A DNA stretch of 47,589 nt. Source: Lachnospiraceae bacterium. GTDB taxonomy: Bacteria > Bacillota > Clostridia > Lachnospirales > Lachnospiraceae. Positions within the stretch are counted from its first letter, which is position 1, and each line of letters begins with the position of its first letter. The position numbers were made by a program, and so were the translations under genes. Location of the stretch: positions 1-47,589 of the forward strand of contig JAGBCB010000003.1 in NCBI GenBank assembly GCA_017938145.1, written 5' to 3'. Below the pieces are notes generated by a model. It made no database searches, was not told where the DNA came from, and saw only the letters and a list, made by a program, of their open reading frames with translations. Shown here in pieces: positions 40,156 to 47,589 of the stretch.

Positions 40156-40184
40156 TTGACAAATATATTTTTATCAGATATAAT
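40156..40184 (+). promoter_or_regulatory. Full-consensus promoter of a candidate small RNA
   Basis: TTGACA (40156-40161), 17 nt, TATAAT (40179-40184). The preceding AT-rich tract (AAATATTTTTAAAATATTTT) resembles an UP element. This is the strongest promoter in the window. Confidence 0.9.
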
Positions 40185-40190
40185 GAAGCC

Positions 40191-40429
40191 AAGATAAAGA
40201 AAGAGAAAAAAGAAAGAAAAACAAGACTAAAGAACAGGAGGTACGGTCCAATGGGACGTTAACATAAAAGCCTTAAAAATTTTAAGAAAGGAAGGTACAG
40301 ACCACCAGAAACGTTAACTTAAGCAACACTTAATCAAAAACAAAGAAACAAGAGGTACAGTCCAATGGAAATTACAGAATCTAAGTAAAGGGAGCTATCT
40401 ACTCGTAACGATGGATAGCTCCTTTTTTT
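40191..40429 (+). ncRNA. Candidate small RNA or leader with three repeats and terminator
   Basis: About 240 nt from a consensus promoter to an intrinsic terminator, with no long reading frame. Three copies of GAGGTACRGTCCAATGG-like sequence lie at 40237, 40291 and 40351 (second copy diverged). Copies 1 and 3 look like a ribosome site plus start codon for tiny frames, MGR (40251-40262) and MEITESK (40365-40388). The RNA has several GGA motifs. It ends before a separate promoter for the sugar symporter, so an independent RNA is more likely than a leader. Confidence 0.62.
40391..40429 (+). terminator. Terminator of the candidate small RNA
   Basis: GGAGCTATC (40391-40399), 14-nt loop, GATAGCTCC (40414-40422), then seven T. 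Confidence 0.93.
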
Positions 40430-40474
40430 GTGTCTTTTCCGGAATAATCAGCTACTTCTTTATAAAAAATTTCG

Positions 40475-40503
40475 TTGTAATCCTCCCGTTTTTCCGCTAT
40501 ACT
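40475..40503 (+). promoter_or_regulatory. Promoter of the sugar symporter
   Basis: TTGTAA (40475-40480), 17 nt, TATACT (40498-40503). Confidence 0.72.
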
Positions 40504-40541
40504 AAAAGCAGTATTTTTACAATACTTATTGGGGGTTACAA

Positions 40542-41930
40542 ATGAACAAAGAGTCTGCAAATACGCTGAAGTCACAGCATCTTATCGGTTATGCCCTGGG
40601 TGACTTCGGTTGTTGTGTTACGTTTTTTACCATGACAAATTTTCTGACACGGTATTATATTACCGTGCCAATGATTGATACTGCCATTCTGGCGGTAATG
40701 ACCTTGCTTTGGAAAATCTGGGACGCTTTAAGCAGTCCTGTGTTTGGCATGTGGATGGACAAGCGTTTTGCAGCCCACAAAAATCCAAAGGGAAAATTCC
40801 GCCCATGGATGTTCCGTTCTGCCCCTCTGATGGCGGTCACCGCTATTCTTGTTTTTACCGCGCCGAATCATGTCACCGGCGCATCCCGACTAATCGTTAT
40901 TTTCACCACCTATTTGCTTTATCAGTTTGTCTATACTATGTATAACATACCGTATGGTTCCCTGCTTTCCGCCATGGCAAAAAACGACGAAGAACGGGCA
41001 AACCTTTCCTCCTTCCGGGGCATCGGCTCCATTTTGGGAAGCATTGTGCCTTTGGTAATTTTCCCGCTGATTCTCGCCGGTTTTGAGGATAAGCTATCCA
41101 CCGGATACACCATCAGTATCACGGTGTGCGCTGCTATCGGCTTTGTATCCTGTTTCCTCTGCTATGCCTTCACGGAGGAGCGCAATATGGGCAAGGGTTC
41201 CAACGCCAAGCCGGTGAAATTTGTGGATGCCTTCCACGTCATACAGAAAAACCGCGCCTTCCTTTGCATGTGCATTCACGGCCTGTGTCAGGGCGCAGCT
41301 ACTTCCATTACTTCCACCATGAGCTCCTACGTATACTCCGATGTATACCAAAACCTTAAGCTCATGAGTATGGGCAGCCTGATTTTAATGCCGTTCAGCC
41401 TGGTGTTTTTATTTGTCGCACCAAAATTTACAAAGAAAATGAGCTTAAACGGTTTCATCCGCTTCTCTCTGGTAGCAGGAATTGCCGCCTATGCCGGATT
41501 ATTTATCATGCATCTGCTGTTCCCTGTACCATTGTGGCTCCATGTGCTGCTCTACTCCCTGGCCTACGGTCTGTCCGGTGTATCCGGCATGATGCAGTGG
41601 GGCTTACTTGGCGAAACCATCGATTACAATGAGTACTTAACAGAAAAGCGTACCGAAGGCACGATTTACGGCACCTTCAATATGCTGCGCCGCATCGGCC
41701 AGGCCATCGGTACCTCTGCAGGTGTGGCACTGCTCGGCTGGTTTGGCTTTGACGCCGCAAAAGAAGCCCTCGGTCTGGTACAAAGCAATTTTACGATTTT
41801 CGGTATCAAAACTCTGTGCCTGTTGGCACCGGCCCTGTTTTCCTTGGGAAGCTATCTGGCGTTCCGCTTTATCTGGAACATTACACCCGAGTTAAAGGCC
41901 CGTATGGCCGAGCATTCCAAAAACGATTAA
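40542..41930 (+). CDS. GPH-family sugar:cation symporter (MFS)
   Basis: A 462-residue carrier with twelve predicted helices of the glycoside-pentoside-hexuronide family. Typical motifs: IGYALGDFGCCVTFF at the start, LWKIWDALSSPVFGMWMDKR, NIPYGSLLSAMAKNDEERANLSSFR and the second-half GETIDYNEYLTEKRTEGTIYG. It probably imports a beta-glucoside or disaccharide with H+ or Na+. Cellobiose phosphorylase follows after about 190 nt with its own promoter, so cellobiose is the likely substrate, though this is inference. GGGGG lies 6 nt before the ATG. Confidence 0.92.
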   Translation: MNKESANTLKSQHLIGYALGDFGCCVTFFTMTNFLTRYYITVPMIDTAILAVMTLLWKIWDALSSPVFGMWMDKRFAAHKNPKGKFRPWMFRSAPLMAVTAILVFTAPNHVTGASRLIVIFTTYLLYQFVYTMYNIPYGSLLSAMAKNDEERANLSSFRGIGSILGSIVPLVIFPLILAGFEDKLSTGYTISITVCAAIGFVSCFLCYAFTEERNMGKGSNAKPVKFVDAFHVIQKNRAFLCMCIHGLCQGAATSITSTMSSYVYSDVYQNLKLMSMGSLILMPFSLVFLFVAPKFTKKMSLNGFIRFSLVAGIAAYAGLFIMHLLFPVPLWLHVLLYSLAYGLSGVSGMMQWGLLGETIDYNEYLTEKRTEGTIYGTFNMLRRIGQAIGTSAGVALLGWFGFDAAKEALGLVQSNFTIFGIKTLCLLAPALFSLGSYLAFRFIWNITPELKARMAEHSKND

Positions 41931-42008
41931 GTACCCTGTTTTAAAGGCTTTCCGGCTCTTTTTCTTAAAAGCGCAAAAAAAAACGTATACAAAAACTAAA
42001 AATTTCTA

Positions 42009-42037
42009 TTGATTTATTTTACTTAATCGTTTAAACT
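42009..42037 (+). promoter_or_regulatory. Promoter of cellobiose phosphorylase with LacI-like site
   Basis: TTGATT (42009-42014), 17 nt, TAAACT (42032-42037). TTAATCGTTTAA (42023-42034), a near-palindrome around a central CG, overlaps the -10 and may bind a LacI-family repressor or CcpA. Confidence 0.6.
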
Positions 42038-42118
42038 GAGGATAAAGTGAGATAGTGCGCTGTGCATAGGCACCCTCACAGGATTTGCAAAATAAAGTAA
42101 TTGGGGAGGAAAAAACAC

Positions 42119-44557
42119 ATGAAATTCGGTTTTTTTGATGATGCCGCAAAAGAGTACGTGATTACCACGCCAAAGACTCCGCTTCCATGGATTAACTACC
42201 TTGGAACCAACGAGTTCTTCTCTTTAATTTCCAACACCTGCGGTGGTTACAGCTTCTATAAGGATGCAAAGCTCCTTCGCTTAACCCGCTATCGTTATAA
42301 CAACGTTCCTTACGACAACAACGGTAAATACTATTACATAAAGGATGGCGATTCCATCTGGAATCCGGGCTGGCAGCCAACCAAGACTGCTCTTGACTCC
42401 TACGAGTGCCGCCACGGTATTGGTTACAGCCGTTTCACTTCCACAAAGAACGGTCTTACCGCTTCCGTTTTAGCATTTGTTCCAACCAACGACAACTGCG
42501 AAATCAACCAGGTTACTTTAACCAACAATTCCGATGCAGCCAAGGAAGTATCCCTGTTCTCCTACGTAGAATGGTGCCTTTGGAATGCAGACGACGATAT
42601 GAAGAACTTCCAGCGTCTCCTCAGCTGTGGTGAAGTAGAAATCAAGGGTTCCACCATCTACCACAAGACCGAGTACCGTGAAAGAAGAAACCACTACGCA
42701 CTGTTCTCCGTAAATCATCCAATCGACGGTTTCGACACCATCCGTGATGATTTCCTCGGCATGTACAACGGTGTAGACCATCCGGAAGTTGTAGAGGCAG
42801 GCAAGGCAAAGAATACCGTTGCCAGCGGCTGGTCCCCAATCGCTTCCCACCAGATTAACGTGAGCATACAGCCTGGCGAAACAAAGACCTTTGTTTTCGT
42901 TCTCGCTTATATTGAAAACCCACAGGAAGAAAAGTGGGAGTCCCACAATGTCATCAACAAGAAGCCTGCAGAAGAATTACTTGCTAAGTACCAGACAGAT
43001 GCAGACGTTGAAAAGGCACTTGCTGAACTTAAGGCTTACTGGGAAGACCTTCTTTCCCGTTACACCGTTACTTCCGCAGATGACAAGGTTAACCGCATGG
43101 TTAATATCTGGAACCAGTATCAGTGTATGGTAACCTTCAACATGTCCCGTTCCGCTTCCTACTATGAGTCCGGTATCGGCCGTGGTATGGGCTTCCGTGA
43201 CTCCTGTCAGGACTTACTTGGTTTCGTTCACCTGATTCCGGACCGTGCAAGAGAGCGTATCATCGATATCGCTTCCACACAGTTTGAAGACGGCAGCGCT
43301 TACCATCAGTATCAGCCTCTTACCAAGAAGGGTAACGCAGACATCGGCGGCGGCTTCAACGATGACCCATTATGGCTCATTGCAGGTACCAGCGCCTATG
43401 TAAGAGAAACCGGCGACATCTCCATCTTAAAGGAGAATGTTCCTTACGATAACGACTGGCAGAAGGCAACTCCACTGCTTGGTCACTTAAAGAGATCCTT
43501 CGATTTCATCGTAAATCACAAAGGACCTCACAACCTGCCACTCATCGGTCGTGCCGACTGGAACGACTGCTTAAACTTAAACTGCTTCTCCGAGCATCCG
43601 GGTGAATCCTTCCAGACCTTTGGTCCAAGTGAAGGTCCGGTAGCAGAATCCGTATTCATCGCAGGTATGTTTGTTAAGTACGGTGAAGAATATGCACAGC
43701 TTTGCGAACTCATGGGCGACGAAAGAGAAGCTGCTTACGCAAGAGAAGAAGTGAAGAAGATGTACGACGCAATCCTGAAGGACGGCTGGGACGGCGAATG
43801 GTTCGTTCGTGCGTACGACGCTTACAGCCACAAGGTTGGTTCCAAGGAATGCGAAGAAGGCCAGATTTACATTGAGCCACAGGGCTTCTGTGTACTTGCC
43901 GGCGTTGGTGTTGAAGAAGGACACGCAAAGAAGGCCCTCGACTCCGTTAAGGAAAAGCTGGATACCAAGTACGGTATCATGATTTTACAGCCGGCTTACA
44001 CCAAGTACCACTTAGAGCTTGGTGAAGTTTCCTCCTACCCACCTGGATACAAGGAAAACGCAGGTATCTTCTGCCACAACAACCCTTGGGTTTCCATCGC
44101 AGAAACCGTTATCGGCCGCGGCGACAGAGCATTCGAAATTTATAAGAAGACCTGTCCGGCATACGTGGAAGAAATCAGCGAAATCCACCGCACCGAGCCT
44201 TACGTTTACTCCCAGATGATTGCGGGCGCAGACGCTAAGTTCCACGGCGAAGCAAAGAACAGCTGGTTAACAGGTACCGCAGCATGGACCTTCGTAAACA
44301 TCTCCCAGTACATCCTGGGTGTTTACCCAACCCACAACGGTCTTTCCGTTGACCCATGTATCCCTACCGGCTTTGGTGATTTCACACTCACCAGACGTTA
44401 CCGCAACGCTATGTACAACATCAAGGTAACAAACCCTAATAACGTAGAAAAGGGCGTTAAGAAGCTCATCGTAGACGGTGAGGAATTAACAGGAACCACC
44501 GTTATTCCTTACAAGAAGGGCAAGACAGAGTATAATGTAGAAGTAATTATGGGTTAA
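42119..44557 (+). CDS. Cellobiose phosphorylase (GH94)
   Basis: An 812-residue GH94 enzyme that phosphorolyses cellobiose to glucose 1-phosphate and glucose (EC 2.4.1.20). The N-terminal beta domain begins [15 protein letters not shown] and holds [20 protein letters not shown]; the (alpha/alpha)6 barrel has [20 protein letters not shown], the general-acid Asp in [30 protein letters not shown] and the phosphate-binding TGTAAW. Length fits cellobiose rather than cellodextrin or chitobiose enzymes, but specificity needs testing. Codon use is as biased as pckA. The start is ATG 42119 with GGAGG 9 nt before it. Confidence 0.95.
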   Translation: MKFGFFDDAAKEYVITTPKTPLPWINYLGTNEFFSLISNTCGGYSFYKDAKLLRLTRYRYNNVPYDNNGKYYYIKDGDSIWNPGWQPTKTALDSYECRHGIGYSRFTSTKNGLTASVLAFVPTNDNCEINQVTLTNNSDAAKEVSLFSYVEWCLWNADDDMKNFQRLLSCGEVEIKGSTIYHKTEYRERRNHYALFSVNHPIDGFDTIRDDFLGMYNGVDHPEVVEAGKAKNTVASGWSPIASHQINVSIQPGETKTFVFVLAYIENPQEEKWESHNVINKKPAEELLAKYQTDADVEKALAELKAYWEDLLSRYTVTSADDKVNRMVNIWNQYQCMVTFNMSRSASYYESGIGRGMGFRDSCQDLLGFVHLIPDRARERIIDIASTQFEDGSAYHQYQPLTKKGNADIGGGFNDDPLWLIAGTSAYVRETGDISILKENVPYDNDWQKATPLLGHLKRSFDFIVNHKGPHNLPLIGRADWNDCLNLNCFSEHPGESFQTFGPSEGPVAESVFIAGMFVKYGEEYAQLCELMGDEREAAYAREEVKKMYDAILKDGWDGEWFVRAYDAYSHKVGSKECEEGQIYIEPQGFCVLAGVGVEEGHAKKALDSVKEKLDTKYGIMILQPAYTKYHLELGEVSSYPPGYKENAGIFCHNNPWVSIAETVIGRGDRAFEIYKKTCPAYVEEISEIHRTEPYVYSQMIAGADAKFHGEAKNSWLTGTAAWTFVNISQYILGVYPTHNGLSVDPCIPTGFGDFTLTRRYRNAMYNIKVTNPNNVEKGVKKLIVDGEELTGTTVIPYKKGKTEYNVEVIMG

Positions 44558-44578
44558 GCAACTCCCTAAAATCTTTCA

Positions 44579-44616
44579 TAAGGGGCAGAACAATTTGTTT
44601 TGCCTCTTATTTTTTT
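44579..44616 (+). terminator. Terminator of cellobiose phosphorylase
   Basis: TAAGGGGCA (44579-44587) pairs with TGCCTCTTA (44601-44609), with inner AACA/TGTT, then seven T. Confidence 0.87.
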
Positions 44617-44692
44617 ACAACCAAGAGCAAAAAAACCGTACATATATAGTGAAAGCAGCTTTCGCATAACTATACAAGGGAGGAATATTCTT

Positions 44693-45250
44693 GTGGATGA
44701 TAGTCGAATTATAGAACTTTACTGGAAACGAGATGAAAATGCGATTAAGGAAACCTCAATAAAATATGGTGGTCTATGTGCCCATATTGCAAGGAACATC
44801 CTTTCGAGCTACGAGGATTGCGAGGAATGTGTAAATGACACCTATTTTACGTTATGGAACGTAATTCCGAATGAGCGTCCGAATAAATTCTCTGCTTTCC
44901 TAAGCCGGATTACAAGAAATCTGGCATTAAAAAAGTACGAATACCTTTCTGCAGCAAAAAGAAACCCTGGTGCCGTTACATCCTTGGAAGAATTAAGCGA
45001 CTGTGTATCAGGAACAGCCAGCGTAGAATCTGAAATGGAAAACAGATATATCGAAAGTGCCCTTAATAAGTTTCTTTGGCTGCAAGGAGAGGAAAAAAGA
45101 AACATTTTTATTCGAAGATATTGGTATTTTGACTCTATCGAAGCACTTTCTAAAAGTACAGGTTTTTCACAAAGCAAGGTGAAATCCATACTCTTTGAAA
45201 TGCGGCGGAAATTACGAAAACTTTTAGAGACGGAGGGAATCGAAGTATGA
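44693..45250 (+). CDS. Sigma-70 family (ECF-like) sigma factor
   Basis: A 185-residue sigma factor. Region 2 is ENAIKETSIKYGGLCAHIARNILSSYEDCEECVNDTYFTLW and region 4 is IFIRRYWYFDSIEALSKSTGFSQSKVKSILFEMRRKLRKLL; regions 1 and 3 are absent, the ECF layout. The start is GTG 44693 with GGAGG 9 nt upstream; the frame is open further upstream but has no ribosome site. It overlaps the next gene by 4 nt (ATGA), the common sigma/anti-sigma coupling. ACAAC-N15-CGTACA (44617-44642) upstream loosely resembles an ECF promoter, so autoregulation is possible. Confidence 0.92.
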   Translation: MDDSRIIELYWKRDENAIKETSIKYGGLCAHIARNILSSYEDCEECVNDTYFTLWNVIPNERPNKFSAFLSRITRNLALKKYEYLSAAKRNPGAVTSLEELSDCVSGTASVESEMENRYIESALNKFLWLQGEEKRNIFIRRYWYFDSIEALSKSTGFSQSKVKSILFEMRRKLRKLLETEGIEV

Positions 45251-46383
45251 ATAACAAACAACTTTCAGAACATATTGGAAATATTGATGACATACTTATT
45301 CAGCAGGCAGAGAAACTTCCTAATTATGCTGCCCAACACCGTCGAAAAAGACTAAAACAGCTTCTGGCCACAGCCGCAGTCCTTCTATTGATGGTCGGAA
45401 GCTTTAGTGTGGGCGCCTTTGCCTTTGCCAATGAAGTCATTGTAGAAGTTCCGGTAGCACAGGAACAAGTAACATTGGAAGAAATCGGAATTACTCTTAT
45501 TTTACCGAATAGCTGGAAGGGAAAATACGGAGTCGTTGAAGGCACTTTTGAACCAAACAATTCTCCTATGTGGGAATTTTATGTCAAATCCATTTATGAC
45601 TCCAAAACACCTACGAACCCTAACGGAGAATCCTTCTACCGGGGAACACTTTTTTATGTCTTTCAATACGCTGATTATTCGATATCAGCAAAAGAATTTG
45701 CATCTGATGTAGAAATTGCAGGCACTGCTCATTACCTTTTCTCTACGGAAAGCGCTACCTATGCTATTATGTATGCACCCGATATGCAGTTTGATCCGGA
45801 AAATTCTGCGCAAAGAGATGAATACCAGACAATGGAACAATCCATTCAGGAACTGCAATTTATTATGCCGGGAATATCAGAAATAGTTGCTGATCACAAG
45901 TCAGAGATTATACATGATATTTACACCATAATTAGCGAAGCCCAAAAACCACGCTACAAAATAACCAATTATGAATTACAAATCACCGGCATAGAAGAGA
46001 ACCGTGCAAACTACTGTTTTATCGCAGATTGGGAACCATGCCGGACAGTGGAGGAAGACCCGCTCATGCAGGGCTTACGCCAAGCTGCATCTCTGCTTAC
46101 CGACGAACAGGAAAAAGCTTATGCTGAAAAATATATCAATGGCTGGCTTTTAGAAATGCAGGGCTGGCAGGAAACAGAACGTTTGGAAACACCGATTGTC
46201 GCAATCATGGAAAGCGAGGATTCCTGGACACTCTATTATCCTTATGTAAAAAATGACGAAGAAACCTTGATTTTGCTAAGCGAATACATAAAGGAAAATT
46301 GGACAGAAGATTCCGAAGCCCGCCGACAGTCAGGCATAGATCTGCTGAATGAGGCCATAAAGAAATTTCGTAACAAAAAATAA
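45247..46383 (+). CDS. Putative anti-sigma factor, single-pass membrane protein
   Basis: A 378-residue protein. A cytoplasmic N-terminus of about 37 residues (SEHIGNIDDILIQQAEKLPN) is followed by one membrane helix (about 38-60, LLATAAVLLLMVGSFSVGAFAFA) and an outer region of about 315 residues with two domains: about 70-205 (LEEIGITLILPNSWKGKYGV, then MEQSIQELQFIMP) and about 215-378. No HCC zinc motif is present. Coupling to the sigma gene and the layout support an anti-sigma role, where outer-domain change would release the sigma factor. The family is not recognised. Confidence 0.7.
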   Translation: MNNKQLSEHIGNIDDILIQQAEKLPNYAAQHRRKRLKQLLATAAVLLLMVGSFSVGAFAFANEVIVEVPVAQEQVTLEEIGITLILPNSWKGKYGVVEGTFEPNNSPMWEFYVKSIYDSKTPTNPNGESFYRGTLFYVFQYADYSISAKEFASDVEIAGTAHYLFSTESATYAIMYAPDMQFDPENSAQRDEYQTMEQSIQELQFIMPGISEIVADHKSEIIHDIYTIISEAQKPRYKITNYELQITGIEENRANYCFIADWEPCRTVEEDPLMQGLRQAASLLTDEQEKAYAEKYINGWLLEMQGWQETERLETPIVAIMESEDSWTLYYPYVKNDEETLILLSEYIKENWTEDSEARRQSGIDLLNEAIKKFRNKK

Positions 46384-46425
46384 TTTTTTATCAATGCTCC
46401 AAGTTTCATATTTTCGTAAAATATG

Positions 46426-46454
46426 TGCAACCTTTTTGCCACGTCTGCCGTCTA
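46426..46454 (+). promoter_or_regulatory. ECF-type promoter before the lipoprotein gene
   Basis: TGCAAC (46426-46431), 17 nt, CGTCTA (46449-46454), the AAC...CGTC form of ECF promoters. It may be a target of the sigma factor encoded just upstream. Confidence 0.58.
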
Positions 46455-46502
46455 TATTAATGACAAGGGAAACAAATCAACTTTAAAAAGGAGGATTGCA
46501 CT

Positions 46503-47357
46503 ATGATGAAGAAAAAATTATTTGCACTTTTACTTACAGCAACTATGCTTTGTGGCCTGACAGCTTGCGGTGCCACTGACAACGTGAATGCAGGAGAAAA
46601 CTCCCCAACTCCGATGCAGGATACCGCTCCAACAGCGGAACCAACCACCGCGCCAACGAAAGCACCAACTAAAACTCCTATTACTGTAGAAACCGCCGCA
46701 CCTACTACAGAACCTACTACCGCTCCGACAGAAGCTCCAACAGGAACCGCCCAGCCTATAACAGAGCCCGTTTCCTCTCCTGACGAAGTTTCTGCGCCTG
46801 CTACTAAAACCATCGCCCCACTGCCAGTCACTATTGACATGAGCCATCTTGACAACTGTACTGTGGCAGTTTCCTTTAACAAAGGGGACGCTTATGTGGA
46901 TGACAATGGCATTATGCAGTTAAAGGTCAAGGTATACACCTACGATTTATACGACATGGTGGACATTGCACTGCTGAAAGAGGGCGATACTATCATTCTC
47001 CGAGGCGAAGAAGTTCTCGTAAATTCCCTGGTTCGCACCGAACACGGCTCCGTACAGATTAACGGCGGTCTGGATGTGGGCGGCTACGAGCTTATCACCA
47101 ATGAAAATACCGTCTACTTCGAAACCGGCTACAGCGACGTAAAGGCTTACTATGAACTAGGCGAAGCAACCCTTCCGGTTTCCGAAAGCTTTACCTTTAC
47201 CGACAAAATGGATTTAGATAAAGGCACTGTGACCTACTATCCGGGTGATTTCTTAGCAGACGAAGCCGGCATTTTCTACAGCTTTACCCCGGATAATACC
47301 TCCATTGTTATCCAGGATGGGCAGGTGATTTCCATGGAGAGAATTTATACGCCGTAA
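46503..47357 (+). CDS. Lipoprotein with P/T-rich spacer, unknown function
   Basis: A 284-residue lipoprotein: basic start, hydrophobic core and lipobox LTACG with the acylated Cys at about 20. Residues of about 30-105 are a Thr/Pro/Ala/Glu spacer, probably spanning the cell wall. The outer domain of about 175 residues is beta-rich (CTVAVSFNKGDAYVDDNGIMQLKVKVYTYDLYDMVDIALLKEGDTI, IILRGEEVLVNSLVR, SVQINGGLDVGGYELI). I cannot name a family. AAAGGAGG lies before the ATG. The ECF-type promoter suggests an envelope-stress or signal-response gene. Confidence 0.82.
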   Translation: MMKKKLFALLLTATMLCGLTACGATDNVNAGENSPTPMQDTAPTAEPTTAPTKAPTKTPITVETAAPTTEPTTAPTEAPTGTAQPITEPVSSPDEVSAPATKTIAPLPVTIDMSHLDNCTVAVSFNKGDAYVDDNGIMQLKVKVYTYDLYDMVDIALLKEGDTIILRGEEVLVNSLVRTEHGSVQINGGLDVGGYELITNENTVYFETGYSDVKAYYELGEATLPVSESFTFTDKMDLDKGTVTYYPGDFLADEAGIFYSFTPDNTSIVIQDGQVISMERIYTP

Positions 47358-47428
47358 ACAAAGTGTCTCCGTAACATTTCGCACAAACCAAAGGGTCTGT
47401 TATCAAGACCATCTGGCACGTAAAACAA

Positions 47429-47452
47429 GAGGCTATGCATTTGCATAGCCTC
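47429..47452 (-). terminator. Hairpin serving a minus-strand gene beyond the window
   Basis: GAGGCTATGCA and TGCATAGCCTC pair perfectly; on the minus strand TTGTTTTA follows, so it may terminate a gene entering from the right. Confidence 0.55.
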
Positions 47453-47467
47453 AGACTGTAGACAAAG

Positions 47468-47502
47468 TGGCATGTGGAATTACCTTCCACACGCCATTTT
47501 TC
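47468..47502 (+). terminator. Terminator of the lipoprotein gene
   Basis: TGGCATGTGGAA (47468-47479), loop TTACC, TTCCACACGCCA (47485-47496) with one A-C mismatch, then TTTTTCT. Confidence 0.82.
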
Positions 47503-47506
47503 TCTG

Positions 47507-47524
47507 TTCGTGGCTTGCCACGAA
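47507..47524. repeat. Short inverted repeat near the right edge
   Basis: TTCGTGGC-TT-GCCACGAA is a perfect 8-nt inverted repeat. The remaining 65 nt to the edge hold no gene I can support. Confidence 0.45.
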
Positions 47525-47589
47525 GATTATTTCATGATATGCTCATCATATCGCACTTGGCAGATACTTCTTTTCCTCTCTTCTTTGCA

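Noticed and set aside
44640-44665. Short hairpin GAAAGC/GCTTTC before the sigma gene as a riboswitch
   Set aside because: The arms overlap with almost no loop, so it is a near palindrome without support as an RNA structure.

Overview
The window looks like chromosome from a motile, low-to-mid GC Firmicute, most likely a Lachnospiraceae member. The reasons are: a Clostridia-type Tad/Flp locus, a bofA/yaaL pair, a flagellin operon behind a sigma-D type promoter, ATP-dependent PEP carboxykinase, a GH94 cellobiose phosphorylase, clostridial BlaR/BlaI clusters, strong AGGAGG ribosome sites and consensus -35/-10 boxes. No rRNA, tRNA, CRISPR array, transposase or integrase was seen.

Layout. 1-4417 (minus): a Tad secretion operon (TadZ-like, TadA ATPase, TadB, TadC with an inserted Ig-like ectodomain, then an Flp1-like pilin cut by the window edge) behind a good promoter. 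4500-5206: bofA and yaaL, divergent. 5307-6794: an AraC-type regulator fused to a BtrH-like domain. 6893-12030: glycogen phosphorylase and 4-alpha-glucanotransferase divergent from a LacI-family regulator, with palindromes at both promoters. 12159-13190: XRE-TPR regulator. 13286-22705 (minus): one flagellar operon from a sigma-D promoter: DUF6240-like protein, flagellin, FliS, AEC transporter, a response regulator broken by an in-frame TAA, and a hybrid histidine kinase. 22803-24566: DUF885 lipoprotein. 24631-34936: a 10 kb sensor region with three M56 (BlaR1-like) membrane peptidases, two BlaI repressors, a polytopic membrane protein under three evenly spaced BlaI-like operators, and a HicAB toxin-antitoxin pair. 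35068-36672: pckA. 36780-38999: a small accessory island with two unannotated structured RNAs, a truncated DUF3800 gene, a membrane-anchored protein, a PBECR-like protein and an XRE regulator. 39109-44557: an E2-like acyltransferase, a candidate small RNA with three repeats, a GPH sugar symporter and cellobiose phosphorylase. 44693-47357: a sigma factor/anti-sigma pair and a lipoprotein with an ECF-type promoter.

How it fits together. The carbohydrate genes (glgP, malQ, LacI regulator, symporter, cellobiose phosphorylase, pckA) are a saccharolytic core using phosphorolysis. The flagellar operon carries RNA hairpins with GGA loops before its first gene and an SD-like hairpin before fliS, which suggests post-transcriptional control. 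The main discovery candidate is the tandem structured RNA at 37565-37854 (minus): two ~100-nt units share a core while their closing stems differ completely in sequence yet still pair, with a consensus promoter before them and an intrinsic terminator after, ahead of a membrane-protein gene. I could not match it to a known riboswitch or antitoxin RNA from memory.
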